From: Pedobacter sp. BMA
GTDB lineage: Bacteria; Bacteroidota; Bacteroidia; Sphingobacteriales; Sphingobacteriaceae
Assembly: GCF_001027745.1 (NCBI RefSeq)
Contig: NZ_LECU01000001.1
Location: 496,001 to 560,000 of the forward strand
DNA: 64,000 bases
Reading direction: 5' to 3'
The notes under the pieces are model-generated. The model was not told where the DNA came from, searched no databases, and was given only the letters and a program-made list of their open reading frames with translations. How positions within the stretch are numbered: position 1 is the stretch's first letter; each line of letters begins with the position of its first letter. Positions 16,126-24,738 of this stretch are shown piece after piece. The translations under genes and the position numbers were made by a program.

Positions 16126-17292
16126 ATGAGTAAAAGAGATTACTACGACGTATTAGGCGTTAGCAAAAGTTCTTCTGCAGAAGAAATCAAGAAAGCGTAC
16201 CGCAAAATGGCAATAAAATATCACCCTGATAAAAATCCTGGTGATAAGGCAGCAGAAGATCAATTCAAAGAAGCCGCAGAAGCTTATGAAATTTTAAGCA
16301 ATCCGGAGAAGAAACAGCGTTACGACCAGTTTGGACACGCAGGCGTGGGAAGCAGTGCTTCCGGTGGTTATGGTGGCGGTAACATGAACATGGACGACAT
16401 CTTCAGTAACTTCGGGGATATCTTTGGTGGCCATAATCCGTTTGAAAGCTTCTTCGGCGGTGGAGGGGGCGGCGGCCAGCAACGTGGTGGCCGACGGGTA
16501 GCTAAAGGATCTAATCTTCGTATAAAAGTAAAATTAACTTTAGAAGAAATAGCCCATGGTGCGGAGAAAAAGATCAAGGTTAACAAATTAATTGTTTGTA
16601 AAACCTGCGATGGATCTGGTGCAAAAGATAAATCATCAGTAAGCACTTGCGGTACCTGCGGCGGTAGCGGTCAGGTACGAAGAGTTACCAATACCATATT
16701 AGGCCAGATGCAAACGGCATCTACCTGCCCTACATGTAACGGTAGTGGTCAGCAAATTACGGCTAAATGTAATGTATGCCATGGTGATGGCGTTGTTCGC
16801 GGAGAAGAAACCATTACCATAAATATTCCTGCTGGTGTAAGTGAAGGAATGCAGTTGAGCATGAGTGGAAAAGGAAATGCCGCACCTAACGGCGGTATTC
16901 CGGGAGACTTGATTATACTGATTGAAGAAACTCCTCATGAAACCCTGAAACGCGAAGGAAATAATATTGTTTACGATTTACATTTAAGCTTTGTTGATGC
17001 GGCGCTGGGAATGAGTATCGAAGTTCCGACAATTGATGGTAAAGCAAAAATCAAGATCGAGCCAGGTACGCAAAGTGGCAAATTATTACGCTTGAAGGGT
17101 AAAGGATTGCCAGAGGTTAATTCTTATCACCGTGGTGATGAAATTATCCATATTAACATCTGGACGCCTAAGGCGTTAAGCAGTGAAGAGCGTACCGTTT
17201 TAGAAAAACTACGCGAATCGCCAAATTTCAAGCCACAGCCTGGAAAAAATGATAAAAGCTTCTTCGAAAGAATGAAAGAATATTTTGAGTAA
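16126..17292 (+). CDS. dnaJ: Chaperone DnaJ
   Basis: Hsp40 co-chaperone that stimulates DnaK ATPase and binds unfolded protein. 388 residues (E. coli 376). The J domain at 1-70 has the HPD motif in [11 protein letters not shown] glycine/phenylalanine-rich linker spans 76-125 and includes a run of glycines. Four zinc-finger repeats of the CxxCxGxG kind follow: [24 protein letters not shown] and CNVCHGDG (about 160-230). The C-terminal substrate domains follow. A strong terminator ends the transcript. Confidence 0.98.
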   Translation: MSKRDYYDVLGVSKSSSAEEIKKAYRKMAIKYHPDKNPGDKAAEDQFKEAAEAYEILSNPEKKQRYDQFGHAGVGSSASGGYGGGNMNMDDIFSNFGDIFGGHNPFESFFGGGGGGGQQRGGRRVAKGSNLRIKVKLTLEEIAHGAEKKIKVNKLIVCKTCDGSGAKDKSSVSTCGTCGGSGQVRRVTNTILGQMQTASTCPTCNGSGQQITAKCNVCHGDGVVRGEETITINIPAGVSEGMQLSMSGKGNAAPNGGIPGDLIILIEETPHETLKREGNNIVYDLHLSFVDAALGMSIEVPTIDGKAKIKIEPGTQSGKLLRLKGKGLPEVNSYHRGDEIIHINIWTPKALSSEERTVLEKLRESPNFKPQPGKNDKSFFERMKEYFE

Positions 17293-17310
17293 GTAATTAA
17301 TATATTATTA

Positions 17311-17339
17311 AAACCGGTGTCAAAAGCACCGGTTTTTTT
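17311..17339 (+). terminator. Rho-independent terminator after dnaJ
   Basis: AAACCGGTG (17311-17319), loop TCAAAAG, CACCGGTTT (17327-17335), then more Ts to 17339. Nine pairs with an unbroken T tail. It closes the grpE-dnaJ transcript. Confidence 0.92.
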
Positions 17340-17390
17340 ATTTGTATCTATTTCTGGTTACATTAGTAGTCACTCTAATTGTAAACGATT

Positions 17391-18305
17391 ATGCGCATTG
17401 CTGCTATTGACTTAGGTACGAATACATTCCATTTAATCATTGTCGAAATTAAGGATTCGGCATTTCAGGTACTTTACAAAACCAACCAGGCTGTAAAACT
17501 TGGCGAAGGAAGAATCAACGAAAACATAATCATCCCTCCTGCTTTCGAGAGAGCAATCATTTGCCTCAAGGCCTATAACGAAACGATTAAATCCTATAAT
17601 GTCGATATTGTAAAAGCCACAGCAACTTCTGCAGTTCGAAGCGCAAACAACGGACAAGAATTTATCGCTGCAGCGAAAGCTAATGCCAATATCAGTATTG
17701 AAGCTATAACCGGGGATGAAGAAGCAACGTTGATTTATGGAGGCGTAAAGCTGAGTGGCGCCATTAACGGAAAATGCCTCATTATGGACATCGGAGGCGG
17801 TAGCGTAGAATTTATTTTGTGCGACGAACGGCAAATATTTTGGAAGAAAAGTTATAACATAGGTGCCGCTCGCCTGATGCAACAATTTTTTAAATCCGAT
17901 CCGATCGCAGACAGCGATAAAACTCATATTGTCACTCATATCCAACATGAATTGCAAGATTTGTTTAGCGCCTGTGCAGCGTTTAATCCCGAAACACTTA
18001 TCGGTTCAGCTGGTGCATTTGAAACCTTTGCTGAATTAATAGAAGCAAAATACAATCGGGTGATAGATATCGCAAACATTAAAAACTATACTTTCAAACA
18101 CGAAGATTATATTGGGATCAGTACAGACATCATCAAATCAACGCATCAGCAACGTTCAGAAATGAAAGGAATGATCCCCCTGCGCGTAGATATGATTATG
18201 ATGGCTACATTAATTACCAATTGCATATTAGACCGTCTGCAGATCGCTGATTTAAAGCTTTCTACCTACGATTTAAAAATGGGAATCATTGCTTCTTACG
18301 TCTGA
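17391..18305 (+). CDS. Ppx/GppA phosphatase family protein
   Basis: 304 residues, actin-like ATPase fold. The N-terminal phosphate loop is RIAAIDLGTNTFHLII; ATSAVRSANNGQEF lies near 83 and GDEEATLIYGGVKLSG near 107. The second phosphate loop, LIMDIGGGSVEFIL, is near 126. The family hydrolyses polyphosphate or (p)ppGpp. The short form here lacks the C-terminal HD-like domain of E. coli Ppx/GppA, so only the catalytic core is present. Convergent with the Maf gene. Confidence 0.88.
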   Translation: MRIAAIDLGTNTFHLIIVEIKDSAFQVLYKTNQAVKLGEGRINENIIIPPAFERAIICLKAYNETIKSYNVDIVKATATSAVRSANNGQEFIAAAKANANISIEAITGDEEATLIYGGVKLSGAINGKCLIMDIGGGSVEFILCDERQIFWKKSYNIGAARLMQQFFKSDPIADSDKTHIVTHIQHELQDLFSACAAFNPETLIGSAGAFETFAELIEAKYNRVIDIANIKNYTFKHEDYIGISTDIIKSTHQQRSEMKGMIPLRVDMIMMATLITNCILDRLQIADLKLSTYDLKMGIIASYV

Positions 18306-18315
18306 TATCAATCCC

Positions 18316-18879
18316 TTAACATATAGCTGAAAGAACGGTGTATAACTTTTCTGTTGGCAGGCCCATCACATTGGTGTACGACCCTTCTATTTTTTCAACT
18401 ACTGTATTCCCCCACCAATCTTGTACGCCATAGCTTCCAGCCTTGTCGAAGGGTTCATAATTGTCTATATAGAAATCAATTTCCTCATCGCTTACCGTTC
18501 TGCAGTATACAACAGTGCGATCATAAAAAGAGCTTAAATGTCCGGACTGAATTACCGTTACTCCGGTAAAGACCTCATGTTTCTGCCCTGAAAGCTTTCT
18601 AAGCATTTCCTGAGCATGTGCTTTGTCGCGTGGTTTGCCTAAAATCTCTCCGCCAATCGCTACAATAGTGTCGGCGGTAATCACAATCTCATCCGCAGCA
18701 TCGAAAGCGCGGGCCTTCTGCTCAGAAATATAAACGGCTATTTCTGCCGGACTTAGGTTTTCAGGGTAGCTTTCGTCTACATCCTTAAGCACAACTTTAA
18801 AATTTAATCCCATTAAGGTTAAAAGTTCCTGCCTGCGTGGCGACTTCGAAGCTAATATAATAGACAAGTGTTTCAGCAT
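18316..18879 (-). CDS. Maf family nucleotide pyrophosphatase
   Basis: 187 residues. N-terminal IILASKSPRRQELL is the Maf signature (SxxR). The catalytic Asp is in TADTIVAI near 67 and the Lys/Gln pocket in KPRDKAHAQEMLRKLSG. The family hydrolyses dTTP/UTP or m7GTP and modified nucleotides to monophosphates; the subfamily is dTTP/UTP-like by the general look, not proven. It lies downstream of kdsC and a Spy-like gene on the same strand, part of a common Bacteroidota gene order with KdsC and DUF2520 proteins. Confidence 0.9.
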   Translation of the reverse strand: MLKHLSIILASKSPRRQELLTLMGLNFKVVLKDVDESYPENLSPAEIAVYISEQKARAFDAADEIVITADTIVAIGGEILGKPRDKAHAQEMLRKLSGQKHEVFTGVTVIQSGHLSSFYDRTVVYCRTVSDEEIDFYIDNYEPFDKAGSYGVQDWWGNTVVEKIEGSYTNVMGLPTEKLYTVLSAIC

Positions 18880-18908
18880 AGTATATAATATGGTCCTAAA
18901 ATAAGAAA

Positions 18909-18926
18909 AGCGGCCGATAAGCCGCT
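18909..18926 (-). terminator. Terminator after the Spy-like gene
   Basis: Read on the minus strand: AGCGGC, loop TTATCG, GCCGCT, then TTTCTTATTTT. Six GC-rich pairs and a T-rich tail. A second AT-rich hairpin, CTAATCT/AGATTAG (18940-18957), overlaps the stop codon. Confidence 0.8.
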
Positions 18927-18953
18927 CCTAATATTAGTTCTAATCTAAAAAGA

Positions 18954-19355
18954 TTAGTTATTTCCACCACCCTGACGCTCTTTCATGCGTTTTTCCATTT
19001 CAGCACGTTGCTCATCCTGCCACGTTTTGTAGGTTTTTTTCTGATCTTCAGTTAAAAGAGCAGTGATTTTCAATTCGCTTTCAGCACGCAATTTCTGGCC
19101 TTTCTCTCTCATTGCATCACGATCACCATCTTTAGCTTCTTCACGCATTTTCTTCATCGTTTCCGCCTGCTCGACGTAAATCGCTGTAAGTTTAGTTTTT
19201 TGGTCGTCACTTAATTTAAGTTTCTCATCCAATTGCTTAACCCTGTCCTCAGGTTTCATCATCATACCGCCTCTTAACGGACCGCCACCTTGCTGCGCAT
19301 TTGCAAATGTTACCACAGAAAATAACAGTGCACAAATCATCATTAATTTTTTCAT
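18954..19355 (-). CDS. Spy/CpxP-like periplasmic LTxxQ protein
   Basis: 133 residues with a signal peptide ending at FANAQ (residue 21). The mature part is almost all helix, rich in Lys, Glu and Met, with two LTxxQ-like motifs: LSDDQKTKL near 47 and LTEDQKKTY near 100. The family comprises ATP-independent periplasmic chaperones and envelope-stress or metal sensors in proteobacteria; here the role is inferred. Glycine-rich ends (QQGGGPLRGG, RQGGGNN). A terminator follows. Confidence 0.8.
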   Translation of the reverse strand: MKKLMMICALLFSVVTFANAQQGGGPLRGGMMMKPEDRVKQLDEKLKLSDDQKTKLTAIYVEQAETMKKMREEAKDGDRDAMREKGQKLRAESELKITALLTEDQKKTYKTWQDEQRAEMEKRMKERQGGGNN

Positions 19356-19483
19356 GTTGTTTTTGTTTTGAAATTTAGACTAGTTGGAGTCATAATAAGA
19401 TTGAAAGTTTAACAGCAAAAACGCAACTTAACTGTTACACTCAAACACTAAACACGAAGAAATAATAATGATCGAAAGGGAAT

Positions 19484-20011
19484 TTAAACGCCGGAATCGG
19501 CTGCATTGGGATCTTCGTCATGCCATCTTCCCTGAACTTTCATTACCTTCTCGATAATATCACGTACAGCGGTTTTTCCACCAGGGTAAGGTGAAATGAA
19601 TGCCGAAACGGCCTTGATTTCTTCAACAGCATCAGAAGGGCAAGTAGCCAATCCTACGAGCCTCATTACTTTTAAATCCGGGATATCATCGCCCATATAC
19701 AACACCTCTGCAGCACTAATATTTTTATCAGCTAAATACTGATTAAAAACGGCAACCTTATCTCCGGTACCTAAAAACACATCTGAAATCCCAAGATTAG
19801 AAAAGCGCCTTCCCATAGCAATCCCGTCGCCTCCTGAAATAATACAGAGCTTATATCCCTTTTTTACCGCTAGCTGCATAGCGTAACCATCTTTGATGTT
19901 GAAAGTGCGAAGCGATTGGCCGTTATCAGTTACCTGTACAGATCCATCGGTCAATACACCATCAACATCAAAAATAAATGTTGTAATATCTTTGAGCTTT
20001 TGTAGAAACAT
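19484..20011 (-). CDS. kdsC: 3-deoxy-D-manno-octulosonate 8-phosphate phosphatase (KdsC-type HAD)
   Basis: 175 residues (E. coli KdsC 188). HAD motif I FIFDVDGVLTDGSV at 13-26; motif II ISGGDG near 58; Lys in TGDKVAVF; motif IV YMGDDIPDLKVM near 106-117; then GLATCPSDAVEEIKAVS. No cap domain, as in tetrameric KdsC. It removes phosphate from KDO-8-P for lipopolysaccharide core synthesis. A close relative is the sialic-acid type phosphatase, but no nonulosonate genes are near. Confidence 0.88.
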   Translation of the reverse strand: MFLQKLKDITTFIFDVDGVLTDGSVQVTDNGQSLRTFNIKDGYAMQLAVKKGYKLCIISGGDGIAMGRRFSNLGISDVFLGTGDKVAVFNQYLADKNISAAEVLYMGDDIPDLKVMRLVGLATCPSDAVEEIKAVSAFISPYPGGKTAVRDIIEKVMKVQGRWHDEDPNAADSGV

Positions 20012-20061
20012 GAGCAGTTATAAACAAGGGAAGGACTGTTACAGTCCGATCAAATCCGGAG

Positions 20062-20307
20062 TTAATCTTGATTGTCTCTCCACTCGTAAACCCAGGCAGA
20101 TTGAATTTGCTCCAGATGACCTTCATTACTTTCTTCCCGGGTTCCTTTAAAGTTTGGCAAGGTTAAAACCCATTCTAATAAGTCGGTAAAACGAATACGG
20201 TAGATTTTAGTTTCACCAAATTCGTCTCCAAATTTTTCATATAAAGACATTGCTATGTCTTCGTAATCATTCCAGTAAAACGGTAAGGCAAATTTATCGT
20301 TGTTCAT
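20062..20307 (-). CDS. iscX: IscX-like Fe-S assembly protein
   Basis: 81 residues. The core FYWNDYEDIAMSLYEKFGDEFG ... RIRFTDLLEWVLTLPNF ... SNEGHLEQIQSAWVYEW follows the IscX pattern W-x-D ... Y ... RFTDL-W-x-L-F-D, with a slightly longer N-terminus. IscX is an acidic helical protein that binds iron and IscS and tunes Fe-S cluster formation. It is 71 bases downstream of a [2Fe-2S] ferredoxin gene, the same pairing as in proteobacterial isc operons, though iscSUA are not in the window. Confidence 0.88.
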   Translation of the reverse strand: MNNDKFALPFYWNDYEDIAMSLYEKFGDEFGETKIYRIRFTDLLEWVLTLPNFKGTREESNEGHLEQIQSAWVYEWRDNQD

Positions 20308-20377
20308 GTTTGTTTTGTTGTAAAGTTGAATGTTTGTTTAGTATGGTTCTCGAATAAAGGCTAAAGATGCGAGTGAT

Positions 20378-20710
20378 TTAGTGACCCATAAATCCAGACT
20401 GATCTGGAATGGTAACTTCAATGTCTCCATCAATTACGATACACTGGCAGCCTAATCTTGAAGTAATTCTCGGACGAACAGCCCTGTCTATAAAATCTTC
20501 TTCCTTATCTGAGATTTCCTGAATGTTATCCATTCCTTTGGTTACGTATACATGGCATGTACTGCAACCGCAAACCCCGCCACAGTTGTGTTGTAAATCA
20601 ACACCGTTGTCAAGGCAAACATCTAAAACAGATTCTCCCGCAGCAATAGGCAATTCTATCGATTCGTGATCTGCTTCTTCAAAATTTATTTTTAATTTAA
20701 AAATGCTCAT
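20378..20710 (-). CDS. fdx: [2Fe-2S] ferredoxin, adrenodoxin/Fdx type
   Basis: 110 residues from ATG 20710; four further codons upstream would overlap the predicted -7 box. Cluster ligands: CGGVCGCSTCHVYV near 43-56 and a fourth Cys in LGCQC near 88. ESVLDVCLDNGVDLQHNC is the typical lead-in. The acidic loop NIQEISDKEEDFID is where partners bind in this family. It supplies electrons in Fe-S cluster assembly. It lies between a DUF2520 gene and iscX. Confidence 0.92.
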   Translation of the reverse strand: MSIFKLKINFEEADHESIELPIAAGESVLDVCLDNGVDLQHNCGGVCGCSTCHVYVTKGMDNIQEISDKEEDFIDRAVRPRITSRLGCQCIVIDGDIEVTIPDQSGFMGH

Positions 20711-20719
20711 AATATAATG

Positions 20720-20727
20720 CAAAAGTA
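20720..20727 (-). promoter_or_regulatory. Predicted -7 box (TACTTTTG) of the ferredoxin gene
   Basis: Exact TAnnTTTG on the minus strand, nine bases before the ATG at 20710. The 5' untranslated region would be only a few bases. The box lies just beyond the stop of the upstream DUF2520 gene. Confidence 0.5.
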
Positions 20728-20749
20728 ATAAGCAAAAGCGGCACTTACG

Positions 20750-21514
20750 CTATTTATGTATTATTTTAATGCTATTGCTTAAGGTTTGATAAATTTCCTG
20801 CAAGTGAGGAAGGTTATTAAGCATACTTAAATGCTTGTTTATAGTGGTTTCATCCCTACGTACAGATGGACCAGTTTGAACATCAAAAGGCATATTCGAC
20901 ATTACTTTATCGGCAGTTTCGCTGATCAATGGCCTCATGATATCAAAATCAAGTCCGCTTTCTTTTAAAACCTTTGCTGCTAATACGTAAAGGTGATTTG
21001 GAAAATTACAGGCAAAAACTGCCGAAAGATGCAACACCTTTCTTTTTTCACCATCTAATTGGTAAACCCGGCTGCTTAATCGTTCTGCTAATGCAATCAG
21101 AATGCTTAAATCATCATCATTGCTACTCTCCAAACAAAGGGGTACATCGTCCAATGAAACCAATCTGCTTTTTGAAAAAGTTTGTAAAGGATAAAACACC
21201 CCTACCCTTTTTAAATACCTTGACAAAGATTTAAGGTCAGTAGTACCCGAGGTATGAACAACCAACCCACTTACTTCAGTAAGCGATTGAGCAACCTGTT
21301 CTATCGCATCATCTTTAACGGAAATGATGTATAAATCGGCATTACGAACAACTTCAGATAAATTGGAGATACCTTCGGCTCCGACTTGTTCGGCCAGTAC
21401 ACATGCATGCTCAATGTTTGGACTGTAAATCTGTAATAGCCTTTCACCAGCCGCATCAAATGCTTTGGCTAAATTTGTTGCAACATTCCCCGAACCGAGT
21501 ATAACGATATCCAT
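20750..21514 (-). CDS. Rossmann-fold protein with DUF2520 domain
   Basis: 254 residues. N-terminal dinucleotide-binding motif MDIVILGSGNVATNLAKAF; AQSLTEVSGLVVHTSGTTDLKSL near 75-100; then VGVFYPLQTFSKSR. The C-terminal helical DUF2520 domain (from about 130) carries KRKVLHLSAVFACNFPNHL, a conserved motif. It is related to NAD(P)-dependent 6-phosphogluconate or F420 oxidoreductase folds. The substrate is unknown. It starts one base after the ccmF stop and often neighbours kdsC and maf in Bacteroidota. Confidence 0.85.
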   Translation of the reverse strand: MDIVILGSGNVATNLAKAFDAAGERLLQIYSPNIEHACVLAEQVGAEGISNLSEVVRNADLYIISVKDDAIEQVAQSLTEVSGLVVHTSGTTDLKSLSRYLKRVGVFYPLQTFSKSRLVSLDDVPLCLESSNDDDLSILIALAERLSSRVYQLDGEKRKVLHLSAVFACNFPNHLYVLAAKVLKESGLDFDIMRPLISETADKVMSNMPFDVQTGPSVRRDETTINKHLSMLNNLPHLQEIYQTLSNSIKIIHK

Positions 21515-21515
21515 C

Positions 21516-23981
21516 TTAAGCTAGTTTGGCTTCTTTTCTTCTTCTGAAAATTGAAAGTAAAAAGCCTACAACCATAACAATTGTACCTGCCCAGTAAAGG
21601 TTAATGAATGGAAATTCTATCGCTTTAAAAACCACCCAGTCTTTAGCCTGCTGTGGCTTTTCAAAAATTTGAAGCTCCACTTTCTTCTCATCAGGCAGAA
21701 CCTTCGAAAAACGGAATTTTAAGTCCAATTCGTCCACTTTCCGGGCAAAATCGAAAGTGTTGTTCCCCTTGATTAAGAACATCGGCTCAGCATTATAAAC
21801 TTTGCCTGCCGAGTTAATTTCCAATGGCAATCCCACTGCGTAGTCGCCTTGTGCCAGTACTAAATCTTTGGCCTCTGGTTTATTGTTTAAAGCTTTTACA
21901 GTTACTACACCACTTGAGGTGTGAATGGTATCACCCGCCGAAACTTTCACAATGCGTGGCTCTTTATAATTCTCATCGTCCGAATGTCCTTCGTGATCAT
22001 CATGCGATGCTGTCTTTATGGCCGCACTGGTAATATGCGTATACACATCATATGTTAAATAATGCTTGGTATCAGGCGATGCAATTAATCCCATTTTCTC
22101 ATTATCCTGAACGTGCGGATGCAAATCGAAATCTTCTTTAACCTTACCTTCCTTGTCTACAATCTTAAAATTAAGGGTGTAAATGGTATTAGGTGCTACT
22201 GTTGTGTCTGTTGTATAAGTAACAGTGTATTTGCCCATTTGCTTAGGCTCGTTCTTATACAACATAATGTTCTCACCTGGCTTTTCAGTTTTTTCAAAAT
22301 CTTTAACAGGAATGAAATTATTCGCATTAATAGAAATTGGTTTATTGGTAGCCGCAGATATTAAGGCGCCCAATATCAAAAAGGCAAAACCTATATGTGC
22401 AATTGCCGAACCGGCCAGTTTAACTTTGCCACCAAAAGCCTGATATAATACGGCGGCATTGGAAAGCACGGCAAATAAACAACTGAAAGTGATGAGGATA
22501 TACATGGTATTGGTATACACATCTGTAACGTACACCAATCCTGCCGTTAAAACAATAGAAAACAATACTACTGAAACCAGACTACTGTAAAACTTCCGTG
22601 GATCTGTACGTTTATATTTTAGGTACTGAGAAAACCCCGAAATAAGTGTAATCAACACCGCAAATGGCGCTTGCCACTGATTATAATATTTTACTGCATC
22701 GATAGGCGGAGAGAAATTTGTTCCAAAGGCCTTATTAAATACCGGAACTGATGTGGAGAATATAACCTGAATGCAGGCAATGGTTACCACAAGTGCCCCG
22801 ATAAACATCCAGAACTCGCGCGAATACGTCTCTTCATCCTTTGTAGTGATTGGCAATTCTTTCCACCGCCAGATAACTAATCCGATAGCTAGAACAGCAA
22901 AAACTACGTTGTACAGGATTAAATGCCCAAACATACCCATGTCGGTAAAGGAGTGAACTGATGTATCACCCAGAATACCACTTCTGGTTAAGAAAGATGC
23001 ATATAATACCAAAAGGAAGCTTAGAAAAACAAGTGCAATAGCAGTGAAATAGGCATGACCGGTATTTTTATATGCAATCATCACGTGCACTGCCCCGATT
23101 AAAGTCAGCCAAGGAATCAATGATGCATTTTCAACAGGATCCCATGCCCAGAAACCACCAAAATTAAGTGCTTCATACGCCCAGAAAGAACCCATAATAA
23201 TGCCTGTACCCAACACCATAACTGCAAATAGCGTCCATGGCATGGCTGGCTTAATCCACTCTTTATATCTTCTTTGCCACAAACCCGCAATTGCATAAGC
23301 AAAAGGAACCACCATACTGGCAAAACCAAGAAATAAGGTAGGTGGGTGGATCACCATCCAGTAATTTTGGAGCAATGGATTTAATCCCCTGCCGTCTGTA
23401 ATAAACTTCAGATAGCTGGCAAAATTTTCAGGATTGGCAAAAACCACAGGTGCCATCGATTTCAAATCAAGAGATTCTCTTAAAAGAATGAAAGGGGAAC
23501 TGCCAATACGTTCTCCAAAAATCTCCACACCCAAGAGCATTGATGTTAGAAAAACCTGAGAAAAGGCAACAACAGTCATTACCGGACGCTCCCACGTCTT
23601 GGCTTTCCAGATTAACAGTGCACCTAAAAAAGACTGCCAGAAAGCCCAAAGCCAAAAACTTCCCTCCTGACCTTCCCAAAAGGCAGAGATGATAAAGTAA
23701 ACAGGCAACTGTTTCGAAGAGTGCCAGTAAACGTAGCTGTATTCGTTATAATGTCCTAAAACAAGATAAAAAAGAATGGCGCCGATACCGATTATACTGG
23801 CCCAGTTCACCAAAAATCCAATTCGGCCAAGGTTTCTCCAGGAATTATCGTTTAAGTTTTTTTCGCGACTAGCGTAAAAATACGCGATGGCTGATAATAA
23901 CGATGCGCTAAACGCCAACACAATAAAAAACTGACCGATTTTACCCGGCAACAGGTTTTCGCCTACAAATTGAATGTCCAT
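21516..23981 (-). CDS. ccmF: Cytochrome c haem lyase CcmF-like (CcsA/CcmF family)
   Basis: 821 residues with about 14-15 membrane segments. The WWD-type motif appears as GGFWAWDPVENASLIPWL near 272-290, the haem-handling loop of CcmF. Flanking His residues are in VIHPPTLFLGF near 212 and SVHSFTDMG near 342. A periplasmic C-terminal domain (about 590-780, with a short His/Asp-rich patch DDHEGHSDDE) precedes the last membrane helix. It attaches haem from CcmE to apocytochrome c at the outer face of the inner membrane. It begins four bases after ccmE. Confidence 0.9.
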   Translation of the reverse strand: MDIQFVGENLLPGKIGQFFIVLAFSASLLSAIAYFYASREKNLNDNSWRNLGRIGFLVNWASIIGIGAILFYLVLGHYNEYSYVYWHSSKQLPVYFIISAFWEGQEGSFWLWAFWQSFLGALLIWKAKTWERPVMTVVAFSQVFLTSMLLGVEIFGERIGSSPFILLRESLDLKSMAPVVFANPENFASYLKFITDGRGLNPLLQNYWMVIHPPTLFLGFASMVVPFAYAIAGLWQRRYKEWIKPAMPWTLFAVMVLGTGIIMGSFWAYEALNFGGFWAWDPVENASLIPWLTLIGAVHVMIAYKNTGHAYFTAIALVFLSFLLVLYASFLTRSGILGDTSVHSFTDMGMFGHLILYNVVFAVLAIGLVIWRWKELPITTKDEETYSREFWMFIGALVVTIACIQVIFSTSVPVFNKAFGTNFSPPIDAVKYYNQWQAPFAVLITLISGFSQYLKYKRTDPRKFYSSLVSVVLFSIVLTAGLVYVTDVYTNTMYILITFSCLFAVLSNAAVLYQAFGGKVKLAGSAIAHIGFAFLILGALISAATNKPISINANNFIPVKDFEKTEKPGENIMLYKNEPKQMGKYTVTYTTDTTVAPNTIYTLNFKIVDKEGKVKEDFDLHPHVQDNEKMGLIASPDTKHYLTYDVYTHITSAAIKTASHDDHEGHSDDENYKEPRIVKVSAGDTIHTSSGVVTVKALNNKPEAKDLVLAQGDYAVGLPLEINSAGKVYNAEPMFLIKGNNTFDFARKVDELDLKFRFSKVLPDEKKVELQIFEKPQQAKDWVVFKAIEFPFINLYWAGTIVMVVGFLLSIFRRRKEAKLA

Positions 23982-23985
23982 TAAA

Positions 23986-24417
23986 TTAATTATATTTTTC
24001 GCCGTATTTACCTACTGTATCCGCCTTACCATCTTTATTAATCTCAACAAGATTATCGTTGTACTTAGATGGGCATTTCATTAATATTTTTGAGGCATAG
24101 AATTTGTCCTTATCCATTTTTCCGATAAGTACTAGCTTTTCAGATTTTTCGAAATCCTGGGGCTTCGTTCCATTGTATACAACTTCCCGAACCTCACCTT
24201 TTTCATCTTTCATGTGGAAAGCAAAATGATTGGCATCTTTTGCAGCATCATAATAGGTACCCATAGACTTTTCCCAGTAACCCATCACATGCTCTTCTTT
24301 CTGAGAGGCAGCAGCCTCTTTAAAATTAGAATACGTATCAGTGTTTGCGTTTAAACTAAAAAGAATTCCAACAGAAATCGCAATGGTAATGAGACCAATT
24401 ATTGCACTTTTTTTCAT
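23986..24417 (-). CDS. ccmE: Haem chaperone CcmE, Cys-type
   Basis: 143 residues from ATG 24417 (MKKSAIIGLITIAI, one N-terminal membrane anchor at 5-23). The periplasmic OB-fold region includes VVYNGTKPQDFEKSEKLVLIG and KFYASKILMKCPSKYND. The last motif is where classical CcmE has HxxxY with the haem-binding His; here it is CxxxY. Cys-type CcmE proteins are known from some anaerobes such as Desulfovibrio. It is a haem carrier between CcmC and CcmF, directly upstream of ccmF. Confidence 0.9.
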   Translation of the reverse strand: MKKSAIIGLITIAISVGILFSLNANTDTYSNFKEAAASQKEEHVMGYWEKSMGTYYDAAKDANHFAFHMKDEKGEVREVVYNGTKPQDFEKSEKLVLIGKMDKDKFYASKILMKCPSKYNDNLVEINKDGKADTVGKYGEKYN

Positions 24418-24447
24418 TTTATATGTTATTGTAAAAGCTGGCAACAA

Positions 24448-24738
24448 AGATAGAAAAATAGCCTTAGCAAGCGTTCTTTTACATTTTTCGTGTCGTTATA
24501 TTGACAATTAACTGATAGTTGGGTAGTAGGAATTCAGCTACATCACACTATTTATCTATGTTCTTAAAGGGAATATTGAACCTCGGCAGAAATGGCCACA
24601 AAATCTCCTTGATATTTAATCATAGATCACATCTTTCCTGGCTTCATATAACAACCGGGCAAAATCACCGATTTCATTTCCGTTTCCCAAATAATATCTA
24701 TTTTTTTGTTATAATTATTCAACCGATACAAACTGCAC
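24448..24738. other. Intergenic region between ccmE and the antiporter gene
   Basis: About 290 bases without a gene. It is the divergent upstream region of ccmE (minus) and the Na+/H+ antiporter (plus). It has AT-rich stretches near 24700-24720. I see no clear TAnnTTTG box, hairpin or small gene in it. Confidence 0.5.
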
